Below are positions 38,259 through 47,236 of a stretch of 60,802 nt of DNA, piece after piece (within the stretch, counting starts at the first letter, position 1; the number at the start of each line of letters is the position of its first letter). The notes beneath the pieces were generated by a model, which was given only the letters and a program-made list of their open reading frames with translations, had not been told where the DNA came from and ran no database searches. This DNA is from Legionella nautarum (GTDB taxonomy: Bacteria > Pseudomonadota > Gammaproteobacteria > Legionellales > Legionellaceae), in contig NZ_LNYO01000003.1 of the NCBI RefSeq assembly GCF_001467895.1, forward strand, positions 1-60,802, given 5' to 3'. The position numbers and the translations under genes are program-made.

Positions 38259-39725
38259 TGCTTCAAAATCTTTATCGAGTTGTTTCGCCCCCATTGCACT
38301 CTTCGTTTCACTAAAGAAACCGATTTTGCCTGTACAAAGATAATTAATGCCTAAAACTGCAGGATAGAGAACAATCAATGAACTCAATACAACAGCCACT
38401 TCCGCCCAGATATAATTGTTATCGCGGTGAATATCTAAAAGTTCTTTATTTTGAGCTAATAATTCTTTACAAAAATCTCGACACTCTAAAAGTTGGTCTT
38501 GTTTTTGAGGATTAGAATCATAAATGGCATCCAGAGTTTTCGTTCTAAGTTGATTAACTACATCACAAAGTTCTTGACCTTCTTTTTGCTGGGAAGTGTT
38601 GCTAAGAGACACTCCTTTTTTTTCCAGCTCACAATAGTATTGTTCTATTTGGTAATATAAACGTTGTCTTTTTTCATTTTCATCAAATATCACTACCGGA
38701 AAACTAGGTTTCTCAATCTTCTGTTCCTTTAAATGCCCTCTGCACTCTAGGACAACATCCCTTAATGCTTGCATATCTTTAGCAGTGGATTTCTTTAGGG
38801 CTTCCAATACTTGTTTTTTTAATTCCGCACTCAATATCGGTTGAGTTTTGGCTAGTCTTTCTAAGAAGTAGAGTAAATCATCCAATGATCTTTGAGTATG
38901 GGCACAAGGGGCAAGTAATAGTTTTTCAAAAAACTCAACATATTCATCAAATCGATGAGAGTTTGCCAAAAACCTTGTTACTGACCTTGGGGCATCGGGT
39001 ATAGACCATAGCTGGCGAAGAATGCTGGTTATCGTATCGTTAAAATCTATAAAAAATGTACCTCCTCTGCCTAGTGGCTTATATTCCGCTAAACCAAAAT
39101 CGACAATATTCATTTGGAATCGCTTGTGAGTTCCTCGAGGATTAAATTTAACGAGAATATTTTCAGAATGTAAGTCATTATGGACCAACTTTTGCTCAAT
39201 CAATTGTTCTTTATAGGCTGCAAGTAATTCTTTTGTTGAAGCTAGGATTTTTTGGCGATTATTAGGAAAATGTTTGCAAATAAATTTGTAAAAAGTCTGG
39301 TCACCGAGATTTCGCATGACTAGACGGCCTCGCACAGGCTTTTTCATATGCATATGCTTAGCATATTGCCCCACGGAATACTCTCTTTCCGCATCTCGAG
39401 TTTCTTCAAATTTCACCACTCTATCTTTATCTAATGCTTGGAATCCACTATTATCTTTCCCTTGGCTAATGGTACAGGCAATTTTCATTACATAACCATA
39501 AGCCCCACTACCAAGGCGGATTGCCGATACCATTTCGTAGGCATAACCACGTCCTTTGTTTCTTTCCCTAGCAAAGATAGTTTCTCCCAATTGGTATTCT
39601 TGATTGTTATAGGTAAATTTTTTACCTACATACAGAATATCATTATTTTTTTGACGCTGTGACTCGAGATACTCCCACATCCAAGGGTTTTGAGCGATAT
39701 TAGCTGAATTAATAACTATGGTCAT
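38235..39725 (-). CDS. Eukaryote-like protein kinase, candidate effector
   Basis: A 496-residue protein. Residues about 65-330 form a protein-kinase fold: glycine loop LGSGAYGYVMKI (71-82), Lys105 in VVKFEE, catalytic HNDLHSEN (His182, Asp184, Asn189) and Asp209-Phe-Gly in IVDFGLAE. The catalytic loop reads HND rather than HRD. A helical region follows, then one membrane segment near 440-465 and a short C-tail. Domain type and lack of Sec signal resemble LegK effectors, but it cannot be matched to a named one. It lies next to the peptidase effector. Confidence 0.85.
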   Translation of the reverse strand: MTIVINSANIAQNPWMWEYLESQRQKNNDILYVGKKFTYNNQEYQLGETIFARERNKGRGYAYEMVSAIRLGSGAYGYVMKIACTISQGKDNSGFQALDKDRVVKFEETRDAEREYSVGQYAKHMHMKKPVRGRLVMRNLGDQTFYKFICKHFPNNRQKILASTKELLAAYKEQLIEQKLVHNDLHSENILVKFNPRGTHKRFQMNIVDFGLAEYKPLGRGGTFFIDFNDTITSILRQLWSIPDAPRSVTRFLANSHRFDEYVEFFEKLLLAPCAHTQRSLDDLLYFLERLAKTQPILSAELKKQVLEALKKSTAKDMQALRDVVLECRGHLKEQKIEKPSFPVVIFDENEKRQRLYYQIEQYYCELEKKGVSLSNTSQQKEGQELCDVVNQLRTKTLDAIYDSNPQKQDQLLECRDFCKELLAQNKELLDIHRDNNYIWAEVAVVLSSLIVLYPAVLGINYLCTGKIGFFSETKSAMGAKQLDKDFEALKTTFVN

Positions 39726-39798
39726 AAATTATTTTAATAGAGATTTATTCATGCAATATACCAGTAAATTATTAATTAAATATTAAATCTGACAATTG

Positions 39799-40770
39799 CT
39801 ACGCTAAAATTTGTTTTAAGGTTTCAAGACTAATATTGGCGCCGCTTAGCACAATCACTGCATTTTTTCCTTGATATTTCTGATAATCCGTTGAGCCTGT
39901 GAATTTTAAAAATCCGCCGAGAGCTACTCCAGCGGCACCCTCAACCAAAAGATGTTGTGTTTTTATTAGCCTAATCATGGCATTTTTGATTTCTTCCTCC
40001 GAAACCAAAATATACTCATCGACAAATTGACGGCAAATATCAAAAGTAATAGCACCTGGCTCTATTCCTCCAGCGGTGGCATCTGATAGAGTGGGCAAGG
40101 TTTCCATTTCAATGATATGATCAGCCTTTATTGATTCCGACATCACCGGAGAATTTTGCGGTAAACAGCCAACAATTTTGATCTTTGGATTGAACGATTT
40201 TAAATACCAAGCAATTCCCGCAATTAACCCACCACCACCAACAGGAACAAAAACAATATCAATGGTATCGAGTTGTTTCATCAGTTCTAAACCAATTGTC
40301 GCTTGACCGCTAATCACTTGGAGATCATTGTAAGGAGAAACATAAATCATCTCTTGTTGTTTCGCATATTCCAAGGCATGCAATTCAGTTTGTACACAGT
40401 CTTTTCCATAAAATTCAAGATTAGCCGTATAATTGCGAATATTATCTACCTTTGTCGGCGATGTATTTTCTGGAACAAAAACAACTCCCTTCATGTTTAA
40501 TTTGCTTAAACCAAATGCAACAGCCGCCCCATGATTACCCGATGATGCAGTGACTACCGCCTGATCACCTGAGGAAGAAGTTAAACTCAGTAATTTATTG
40601 ATTGCACCTCGTACTTTAAAAGATCCTGTAAATTGCAGATTCTCACATTTTAAAAATACCTTCGCTTTGGTTTCACGACTCAGTGCAATGGAATAATCGA
40701 GAGCAGTTTCCCGGATATAGGGCCTAATTCTTTTTTCCGCGTTTAGTACTTCAGATTTAAAATCAAACAT
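39799..40770 (-). CDS. Threonine/serine dehydratase-like PLP enzyme
   Basis: A 323-residue fold-type II PLP enzyme. The PLP lysine is in FTGSFKVRGA, and SSGNHGAAVAFG and VPVGGGGLIAG bind the phosphate and substrate. Length and motifs fit catabolic threonine dehydratase or serine racemase; there is no C-terminal ACT domain, so it is not the biosynthetic IlvA. Monocistronic. The exact substrate is undetermined. Confidence 0.9.
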   Translation of the reverse strand: MFDFKSEVLNAEKRIRPYIRETALDYSIALSRETKAKVFLKCENLQFTGSFKVRGAINKLLSLTSSSGDQAVVTASSGNHGAAVAFGLSKLNMKGVVFVPENTSPTKVDNIRNYTANLEFYGKDCVQTELHALEYAKQQEMIYVSPYNDLQVISGQATIGLELMKQLDTIDIVFVPVGGGGLIAGIAWYLKSFNPKIKIVGCLPQNSPVMSESIKADHIIEMETLPTLSDATAGGIEPGAITFDICRQFVDEYILVSEEEIKNAMIRLIKTQHLLVEGAAGVALGGFLKFTGSTDYQKYQGKNAVIVLSGANISLETLKQILA

Positions 40771-40883
40771 AGTTTTACCCTGTCTTCAGTGATTGACCAA
40801 TAGTTATAAAATGTTGCCCTTGAAACACCGATTTAGTCTAATTTAGAGTTTTATGTCAACCAATAACTATAGAGGCATTAAAC

Positions 40884-40943
40884 ATGAGTGGTTTTCGCAT
40901 GGTAATTTGTTTGCTTGGTTTCATTGTCATTTGCCTTGATTGA
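40884..40943 (+). CDS. Possible 19-residue hydrophobic microprotein
   Basis: In the gap between the dehydratase gene and the SLOG-like gene, ATG 40884 has GAGG about 7 bases upstream and encodes 19 mainly hydrophobic residues (MSGFRMVICLLGFIVICLD). This is the size and character of a single-pass small membrane peptide or a leader peptide. No independent support. Confidence 0.25.
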   Translation: MSGFRMVICLLGFIVICLD

Positions 40944-41001
40944 ATCCCGAGAGCATCTTACATTTTACCAATAATTATAGAAGCGGAAAAAGGAAGATTA
41001 G

Positions 41002-41493
41002 ATGATTGAAAAAATAGTTTCCGGAGGCCAAACAGGGGTAGACCAAGCTGCTCTTTCGATCGCGGCAGAAATGGGAATTAATATCGGTGGCTGGTGTCCC
41101 AAAGGAGGATTAGATGAAAATGGCAGCTGTATTTTAGATGTTTACCCATCCTTAAAAGAAACTAGTACGACCAATCCAGATGAAAGAACTAAACTCAATA
41201 TTCAGGATTCTGACGGAACTCTTATCATCGTTCCAACTTGGCCCTTAGCTGAAAAAATAAAAGATGGCACAAGACTCTCTATCGAGTACGCTCAAAAACT
41301 AGGAAAACCTTATTTGGTGATTCGCTTAGATAAGAAAAACAATGCTTCCGCTAAATTAAAAGAATGGGTCGAAGCACAGAATATTCATATATTAAACATC
41401 GCAGGACCTAGAGAATCGAGCAGTCCTGGCATTAATAAAAAATCTTACGAACTTTTTCGAGAATTATTTTTCGACTTTAAACAAAACTTATGA
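41002..41493 (+). CDS. Putative molybdenum carrier / SLOG-like Rossmann protein
   Basis: A 163-residue single-domain protein. The opening IVSGGQTGVDQAALSIA and GGWCPKGG, with DGTLIIVP and a glycine/Pro-rich loop, match the 'putative molybdenum carrier' family, a relative of LOG/DprA-like nucleotide-binding folds. A metal-carrier role is known only from distant homologues. Its stop overlaps an upstream extension of the DUF5996-like frame, and the two genes probably form one unit. Confidence 0.88.
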   Translation: MIEKIVSGGQTGVDQAALSIAAEMGINIGGWCPKGGLDENGSCILDVYPSLKETSTTNPDERTKLNIQDSDGTLIIVPTWPLAEKIKDGTRLSIEYAQKLGKPYLVIRLDKKNNASAKLKEWVEAQNIHILNIAGPRESSSPGINKKSYELFRELFFDFKQNL

Positions 41494-41666
41494 GGTTTTG
41501 TTCCTGTGACTTGCACTCCTCCCGAACTGATGTATCTCTCAATTTGGTTGTCAGCGAAATATCTAACATGTACAGGGATGACAATTCCCGCATTTCCAAC
41601 ATAATGAGAATAACTAACTCAAATTCATTATCTTGTCTATTATTAAATCAAAACATAAGGAAGTGT

Positions 41667-42587
41667 ATGACTATGTTACAGCAATCTAACTACGACGCAT
41701 GGCCAGAGCTACCCTATCCAGACTTCGCATCAACCTCCTATTTATTACATAGGGGTATGCAAGTGATTGGAAAATTAAAATTAACCACCCCTTTTGAGCC
41801 ACAATGGGCTAATGTTCCTTTTTGGCTAAATGGCCGAGGCTTAACCACTGGACCTATTCCCTATCACAGCGGGATTTTTACGATGGATCTTGATTTCATC
41901 GCTCACAAAGTCATTTGTTCAACAAGTTGGCAATATGAGGGAGAGTTCCACATAGACTCTATGTCCGTAGCAGAATTTACTCAAGCCGTATTTAAATTGC
42001 TTTCTCAGGCCGGTATAACGATAGAAATAAATCCTCTACCGCAGGAAGTTGCCAATCCCATTTCTTTCAATAAAGACACGCAACAACGAAACTACAATAA
42101 AGCACTTGCCAATGCTTGGTGGAGAATTTTAGTGAGTTCCTATCGAATGATGCAGCAATATCATGCTCAATTTACTGGCAAAACACCGCCTATTGGTTTT
42201 ATGTGGGGAACCTTCGATTTGCGGGATGCACGTTATCAGGGGGTTGCAGTGCCCACTACTGGATCTAATGCGGGATATATTCGCCGAAATGCCATGAATG
42301 AAACTCAAGTTGAAGCAGGATGGTGGAGTGGGAATGATAACTATCCTCGTCCAGCCTATTATTCATTCACCTTCCCCCAACCTGAAGGCATTGAAAACAG
42401 TCAAATCAAACCTGTTTCGGCGCGATGGGATAACAACATGGGCTTATTTATTCTTGATTATGATGATCTGCGTAAATCTAAAACGCCGGAAAAAGATTTA
42501 TTGATATTTTTGGAATCGACTTATAAAGCAGGGGCTGCGCTTGCTGACTGGGAAGTCAGGCTTGTGGGTTCAGGCAAGCCTATTTAG
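41667..42587 (+). CDS. DUF5996 family protein
   Basis: About 306 residues. The frame opens at 41490, but AAGGA 5 bases before ATG 41667 marks the start, and recognisable sequence begins at WPELPYPDF. The protein is rich in Trp, Tyr and Phe, with WANVPFWLNGRGLTTGPIPY, GFMWGTFDLRDARY and EAGWWSGND, as in the DUF5996 family. Function unknown. Located 174 bases after the SLOG-like gene on the same strand. Confidence 0.85.
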   Translation: MTMLQQSNYDAWPELPYPDFASTSYLLHRGMQVIGKLKLTTPFEPQWANVPFWLNGRGLTTGPIPYHSGIFTMDLDFIAHKVICSTSWQYEGEFHIDSMSVAEFTQAVFKLLSQAGITIEINPLPQEVANPISFNKDTQQRNYNKALANAWWRILVSSYRMMQQYHAQFTGKTPPIGFMWGTFDLRDARYQGVAVPTTGSNAGYIRRNAMNETQVEAGWWSGNDNYPRPAYYSFTFPQPEGIENSQIKPVSARWDNNMGLFILDYDDLRKSKTPEKDLLIFLESTYKAGAALADWEVRLVGSGKPI

Positions 42588-42599
42588 CCTGGGGAATAG

Positions 42600-43262
42600 T
42601 TATTGGCTTTCACTCGCATGAACTAATTTCATCACCCTATTAACAAAATCGAGTCCGGGATCATATTTATCCGTTTGATAATTAGGATCTCGTTCGAGCC
42701 AAAGCGGTGAATTTTTAAAGCGCAAATATTCATTATGACCTATCACATATTTTATGCCTGGATATTTCTTTTTTAAGTAACAAACTAAGAAAGCGTTTGC
42801 TTTGGTCTGCGCCTCGGTTAAGTCGTCTAAACCGTTTTCTCCGCCTACATTTTCAATACCAATGGCAAAATGATTGAGTCCGATGACATGTCTTGCCATC
42901 CAAGTTTCGGGCATGAGTTGGTAGATACTGCCATCACGATCAACTAAAAAATGTGCAGAAACATTTAAGGTTCCTGGCAATTCTTTTATTCGCGGCGAAC
43001 CTCGCGGAAACGTAGGAGAATTGAAAACACGAAACGTCGCTGCAAAACTGGGGATAGAGGTCCAATGCAAGACAATCATTTTCGGCTCAATCTCGATTGA
43101 TTTCGAGTCAATTCCATAATGAGTTAACTGGTATTGCCGTGTTAAAGCAATTCGTTCTTCATTAAATTTAATTGGCGCTTGATGAATAATCTGCGGCTCA
43201 TAGCAGGAAAACGCATGCGCTAAGGAATTAATAAACAATAAGAAAGCTGTCAAAATTTTCAT
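42600..43262 (-). CDS. Exported N-acetylmuramoyl-L-alanine amidase
   Basis: A 220-residue AmpD-type (Amidase_2) zinc enzyme with a signal peptide (residues 1-17, ending AHAFS), so periplasmic. Zinc and catalytic residues lie in IVLHWTSIP, IGIENVGGEN and VIGHNEYL. It cleaves the MurNAc-L-Ala bond of peptidoglycan or its fragments. It starts 1 base before the MltA-like gene ends, on the same strand, so the two murein hydrolases are likely cotranscribed. Confidence 0.92.
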   Translation of the reverse strand: MKILTAFLLFINSLAHAFSCYEPQIIHQAPIKFNEERIALTRQYQLTHYGIDSKSIEIEPKMIVLHWTSIPSFAATFRVFNSPTFPRGSPRIKELPGTLNVSAHFLVDRDGSIYQLMPETWMARHVIGLNHFAIGIENVGGENGLDDLTEAQTKANAFLVCYLKKKYPGIKYVIGHNEYLRFKNSPLWLERDPNYQTDKYDPGLDFVNRVMKLVHASESQ

Positions 43263-43263
43263 A

Positions 43264-44328
43264 TTATTCTTTTAAAATCATGAAGTAAGCCGCCACATAG
43301 TTTGGCAAATCTTTATTTGCCTGATAAAAAGCTTCGCTACTCGTATAACTTCCTGTTAAAAAATCTACCTGATATTGATTATTCTGAAAAGCCCCGCCTG
43401 TGTCAGCAAAAATGCCTGCTCTTGTCATTATTTTTCCTGTTTTATCGGGATATTGCACCATCAGCAGTTTCCCCAGACCAAATTGTTCAAGATCCGCAGC
43501 AAAAGTAACTTCGCTATCAACAGTAATTTTATGGTCAGCATCCTTACCATAACCTTTGATACCATCTACTGGCTTAAAATACCAGTAGCGCTCTTGTTGG
43601 TAAGGATTTTTCGCTTTGTCGTAGGGCACATTGTTACAGCGATGGACATTAAAAGTTTTTGTTTGGTGGTTAGGAAAATCGACCACAATCGTACCTTGCA
43701 TTAATGCAGCCTCTAAGTCATCTCGTTTTAAATAAGCTAAAGTCGGAATCTTTTTATTGGCTAATGCGCCCTTTAATATGGCTTGCTTTCCATACTGGAA
43801 ACGAATAAGCCCAGGGGTTGCATCCGCCTCTTCAAGAGTTAGCGCCTCTTCATCTCTCGGCAGCCCATGCAACGCGTAAGGATAGGTGGTCGTGGGACTG
43901 TCCGAGACCTTAGCGCGCGGAACATAATACTTGGTCATTAAAATCTTATCGCTAGGTAAATTGGCGATTAATGGTTTACCTGCCTTGAGGAACTTGGTTT
44001 GCTCAAGATCAGGATACCAACGAACAAAATCAAAATGTTTTTTTACAAAAGCAGGATCCTGCAGTTCATTTTGATGTTGACATATAAAGGCGAGAGTCGC
44101 TTTGACGCGCGAAAGGGGCACCGTAAACACTTTGCCTGCGTGAATAACACGAGGATCATAGAGATTGCCCTTATCTAAATAAGCGAGTGTTTCAGTAGCC
44201 GTTTTACACAAAATAGGTCCATTAATATCGAAATGGGTTGTGAACATTGGCTCAGCAGAAATAAAACGAGGAGCAGCGATGACCTGAATACTAACGAATA
44301 AACTAGCGAAGATAATTTTTAATTTCAT
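43264..44328 (-). CDS. mltA: MltA-family lytic murein transglycosylase
   Basis: A 354-residue exported protein (signal peptide 1-18, ending VIAAP; no lipobox cysteine, unlike E. coli MltA). The MltA domain occupies about 120-260 (GLIRFQYGKQAILKG, YLKRDDLEAALMQG). The C-terminal 3D domain contains the catalytic aspartate in FADTGGAF and a second Asp in YQVDFLTGSY. It cleaves glycan strands to give 1,6-anhydroMurNAc fragments, and pairs with the downstream amidase. Confidence 0.9.
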   Translation of the reverse strand: MKLKIIFASLFVSIQVIAAPRFISAEPMFTTHFDINGPILCKTATETLAYLDKGNLYDPRVIHAGKVFTVPLSRVKATLAFICQHQNELQDPAFVKKHFDFVRWYPDLEQTKFLKAGKPLIANLPSDKILMTKYYVPRAKVSDSPTTTYPYALHGLPRDEEALTLEEADATPGLIRFQYGKQAILKGALANKKIPTLAYLKRDDLEAALMQGTIVVDFPNHQTKTFNVHRCNNVPYDKAKNPYQQERYWYFKPVDGIKGYGKDADHKITVDSEVTFAADLEQFGLGKLLMVQYPDKTGKIMTRAGIFADTGGAFQNNQYQVDFLTGSYTSSEAFYQANKDLPNYVAAYFMILKE

Positions 44329-44431
44329 TGTTCACGGGCAAGAAACTTGAAAACAAAATGATACCATAGCTAATCCTTAAAGACAGAATTAAAGGATTAG
44401 GTGAAAAATTACTCAAAGAGACAGAAATCAT

Positions 44432-44461
44432 TTGACAATTCTATCTACTAGAAGATAGAAT
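44432..44461 (+). promoter_or_regulatory. tetR promoter with embedded operator
   Basis: TTGACA (44432-44437) is followed after 18 bases by TAGAAT (44456-44461). The near-perfect palindrome CTATCTACTAGAAGATAG (44441-44458) fills the spacer, so bound repressor would block RNA polymerase. The predicted start of transcription, about 44468, coincides with an in-frame ATG at 44469. Confidence 0.65.
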
Positions 44462-45044
44462 GCCCGTTATGAAACCTACAACGATGCAAGAAAAAATACT
44501 GAATACTGCAGAAAGCCTCATCCAAACGATGGGCTATAATGCGTTTAGCTACAAAGATGTTGCCCTTGTAGTAGGAATTAAAACATCCAGTATTCATTAT
44601 TATTATCCAACTAAAGAAGATTTAGCTGTTGCAGTGATTGAATGGCAATTGGAACGCCTAACCTTTTCATTAAATGAATTGAAAGTAAACCCTTCTCTGA
44701 CTTTACAGCAAAAGCTATTAAGGCTGGTAGAACTAGTCCTTTCTGTCACCCTTAATAATGACATGAAAATGTGTTTAGGAGGCATGCTGGCATCCGATGT
44801 AGTTTCTTTACCGGAAAAACTAAAAATCAAGGTACGCCTTTTTTTTAGCAGCTTAGAAAAATGGCTCAGCGAAGTCTTGTTAGAAGAAAATTCGAAAATT
44901 GAAACCTTGAGGTTGCCGTTTTCAATTGAGAATCTATCAAGATATTTATTGGTGCAATTGGAAGGAGGATTACTTTTATCTCGCTTATATGATGATTTTT
45001 CTTATATCGAGACAGTGAAACAATTTATTAAAACGACGTTTTAA
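44460..45044 (+). CDS. TetR-family repressor
   Basis: A 194-residue regulator (191 if ATG 44469 is used). The N-terminal helix-turn-helix reads NAFSYKDVALVVGIKTSSIH with the typical YYYPTKEDL after it; the C-terminal ligand domain is helical. Palindromes of the same sequence lie before this gene and before the next one, so it probably represses itself and the adjacent ABM gene. The ligand is unknown. Confidence 0.92.
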   Translation: MPVMKPTTMQEKILNTAESLIQTMGYNAFSYKDVALVVGIKTSSIHYYYPTKEDLAVAVIEWQLERLTFSLNELKVNPSLTLQQKLLRLVELVLSVTLNNDMKMCLGGMLASDVVSLPEKLKIKVRLFFSSLEKWLSEVLLEENSKIETLRLPFSIENLSRYLLVQLEGGLLLSRLYDDFSYIETVKQFIKTTF

Positions 45045-45063
45045 ATTTTTTTATTTAACCTAT

Positions 45064-45081
45064 CTATCTACTAGTAGATAG
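45064..45081. promoter_or_regulatory. Perfect 18-bp palindromic operator
   Basis: CTATCTACTAGTAGATAG is a perfect palindrome and differs at one base from the site in the tetR promoter at 44441-44458. It lies between the tetR stop and the GGAGG of the next gene. Size and symmetry fit a TetR dimer site. Confidence 0.75.
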
Positions 45082-45095
45082 TCAATGGAGGAATG

Positions 45096-45836
45096 ATGAA
45101 CTTTAAACATTTGTTGGGCACAACTGCTTTAACTTTAGGCTTAATAACTTCTAACTACGCAGGAAAAATGACGATGACTAATACAGACAGCATTAAAAAA
45201 GCCACTTATATAAAATTACTAAGTAAACCAGAAACTCAATTAGATCTTGAGCATTTTCTGCAAAAAGGGGCCATTCTTGTCCGCCAAACTGAACCCAACA
45301 CTCCTCTATGGTTCGCTTTAAAAGAACAAAATAATTTCGCCATTTTCGACGTTTTCTTAAATGAAAAAGGAAGAGAGCAACATTTTGCAGGTGAAGTGGC
45401 CGCTGCATTAAAAGCTAATGCAGCACATTTGGTGCAAGATGGCTGGGAGCAAGGGGTATTACAGAATGTGAATAATTTTGACATCATTGCTACTAACAAT
45501 TTTTCTATGAAAAAAGTATTGAGCGCAAAAAATGCAGCCTATATTCTCTTGAAAGCGGCACCTGGAAAAAGCCAAGAGCTTGAGCAGTTCTTAAAAAACG
45601 CTGCCGAAGTTATTAATCAAACTGAACCCGATACTTATTTATGGCTCGCGTTAAAAACTGATAGCGATACATTTGCTATTTTTGATACCTTCCCTAATCA
45701 TGAGGCTCTAAAAACCCATTTTGCTGGTAAGGTAGCTGCTGAATTACAAAAAAAGGCTGGCGAATTAATCGCTGAGGGCTGGGAAAAAGGTGTCTTGGCT
45801 AAGGTGCATGATTTTCAAATAACCGCCGTTTCTTAA
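45096..45836 (+). CDS. Exported protein with two ABM-like domains
   Basis: About 246 residues from ATG 45096, preferred over the ATG at 45093 because of spacing from GGAGG. A signal peptide (ending SNYAG) is followed by two related ferredoxin-like ABM domains, about 30-125 and 140-245. Both share AxYIxLL...LE-FL, V-QTEP-T-LW-ALK and FAIFD-F...HFAG-VAA. ABM proteins are cofactor-poor monooxygenases or stress proteins. It is likely controlled by the TetR protein upstream. Export of an ABM protein is unusual. Confidence 0.85.
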   Translation: MNFKHLLGTTALTLGLITSNYAGKMTMTNTDSIKKATYIKLLSKPETQLDLEHFLQKGAILVRQTEPNTPLWFALKEQNNFAIFDVFLNEKGREQHFAGEVAAALKANAAHLVQDGWEQGVLQNVNNFDIIATNNFSMKKVLSAKNAAYILLKAAPGKSQELEQFLKNAAEVINQTEPDTYLWLALKTDSDTFAIFDTFPNHEALKTHFAGKVAAELQKKAGELIAEGWEKGVLAKVHDFQITAVS

Positions 45837-45893
45837 TCAGGACTACCTAGAGCAAGAGAACCATAACCATTAGGTTAAAGAGGATTTATCTGT

Positions 45894-45918
45894 TCCGCTC
45901 GAGCTGAGTCCGAGCGGA
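45894..45918. terminator. 8-bp GC hairpin after the ABM gene
   Basis: TCCGCTCG (45894-45901) pairs with CGAGCGGA (45911-45918) around a 9-base loop. No T-run follows. It may stabilise or terminate the tetR-ABM transcript, or be part of the repeat debris that continues to 46010. Confidence 0.4.
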
Positions 45919-45971
45919 GCTATCCCCACCACATTAAATAGACTGTTTAATTCATTGATCGTTTTGTTTAT

Positions 45972-46010
45972 CCCGTTCACACTGAGGAAGCGCGCAGCGC
46001 TGTCTCGAAG
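45972..46010. repeat. Repeat-like insert at the broken start of an MFS gene
   Basis: This stretch (CCCGTTCACACTGAGGAAGC and on to CTCGAAG) has the look of a dispersed palindromic repeat, partly similar to CCCGTTCAGGCTGAG in the element at 9332. It sits where the end of the first membrane helix of the MFS protein should be encoded. Confidence 0.4.
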
Positions 46011-46019
46011 TGCCGCAAA

Positions 46020-47213
46020 AGGGCGATTGACGATATTGCAAATCAATTCAGCCTAAACAATCAAGAAATTGGCCTAGTCTTGGGGACCTTCGGCCTTGGT
46101 TATGTCATTACTACCTTTTTAGGAGGTATTGCAGCTGATAAATTCGGCGCTAAGCGAACTTTAGCAATATCGATTCTATTCTGGAGCGTCGCCTCACTGA
46201 TTACTGGTATAGCGACAGGTTTGTTCATGCTTATTCTATCGAGAATTATTTTAGGTATCGCCGAAGGACCGAACTTCCCAGCTTTAACAAGAGCAATCGG
46301 CGATTGGTTGTCGGAAACAGAACGCAATCGTGCTTTAGCCTTGGCTTTAATTGCTGTACCCGTTTCTTTAGCACTTAGCGGCCCGATCGTGTCGCAACTT
46401 ATTTTGCATCTTTCTTGGCGAGGTGCTTATTATTTTTTAGCGCTATTAGCTATTTTATGGCTTCCTCTCTGGGGTTGGCTATTTAAAGATAATCCTAAAG
46501 ATTCACCTTATGTAAACCAAGCCGAGTTAGGTTATTTAAATGAGCAAACGATAACCAACGCTCATGCCCCCAGCAAAGTAACTTGGAAATTTTTATTTTT
46601 CAACAAAACACTAGCATTGAACAATTGGGCCTTTTTTGTATTTGGCTATTACCTTTTCTTTTTCATGACTTGGCTTCCGCGTTATCTGAAGCTCAAATAC
46701 CATCTCGATTTAACACAAATCGGCTTGTATTCAATAGCTCCGTGGTTATTAGGAGCAATTATGATGTGGGGGTTGGGTACGCTATGCGATTACATCTTTA
46801 AAAAAACAAGCAGCTTACGCCTCTCTCGCTCCTATCCAATTTTTATTTCCCAATTATTCGCTGCTTTGTGCATTATCCCTATTTTATCCACGGACAATAT
46901 TTTTGTTGCTCTAATTTTTATTTCCTTAGCTGTCGGTTTTGTATTAAGTGCTAATGCCTCTTATTATGCGGTCAACATTGACATTGCCAAGGAATGGGCC
47001 GGCTCAGCGCTTGGTATTATGGACGCAATTTTTGCCATCGCAGGATTTTTATCCCCAACCATCACCGGCGTACTCATCTCACTAGCAGGTCGTTTTGAAG
47101 CAGCGTTCCTTTTGTTAGTCCTATTGGGCTTATCCTCAGCCATCCTTACCTTCATTTTTCATAATAGGGAGTCCCAAAATTCATATACTAAGCGAATTTC
47201 AAATGAAATCTGA
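46020..47213 (+). pseudogene. 5'-truncated MFS transporter (ACS family)
   Basis: From 46020 the frame reads R-A-I-D-D-I-A-N-Q-F-S, exactly the sequence following the first helix of anion:cation symporters, and continues through eleven helices with the signature GIAADKFGAKRT and GIAEGPNFPALTRAIGDW. The first helix and start codon are absent; upstream in frame are FIDR, repeat-like sequence and stop codons. The first possible start is a TTG at 46080, which would leave 377 residues without helix 1. Probably non-functional. Confidence 0.75.
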
Positions 47214-47236
47214 TTTCAGAATGAGAAAACTCAGAA

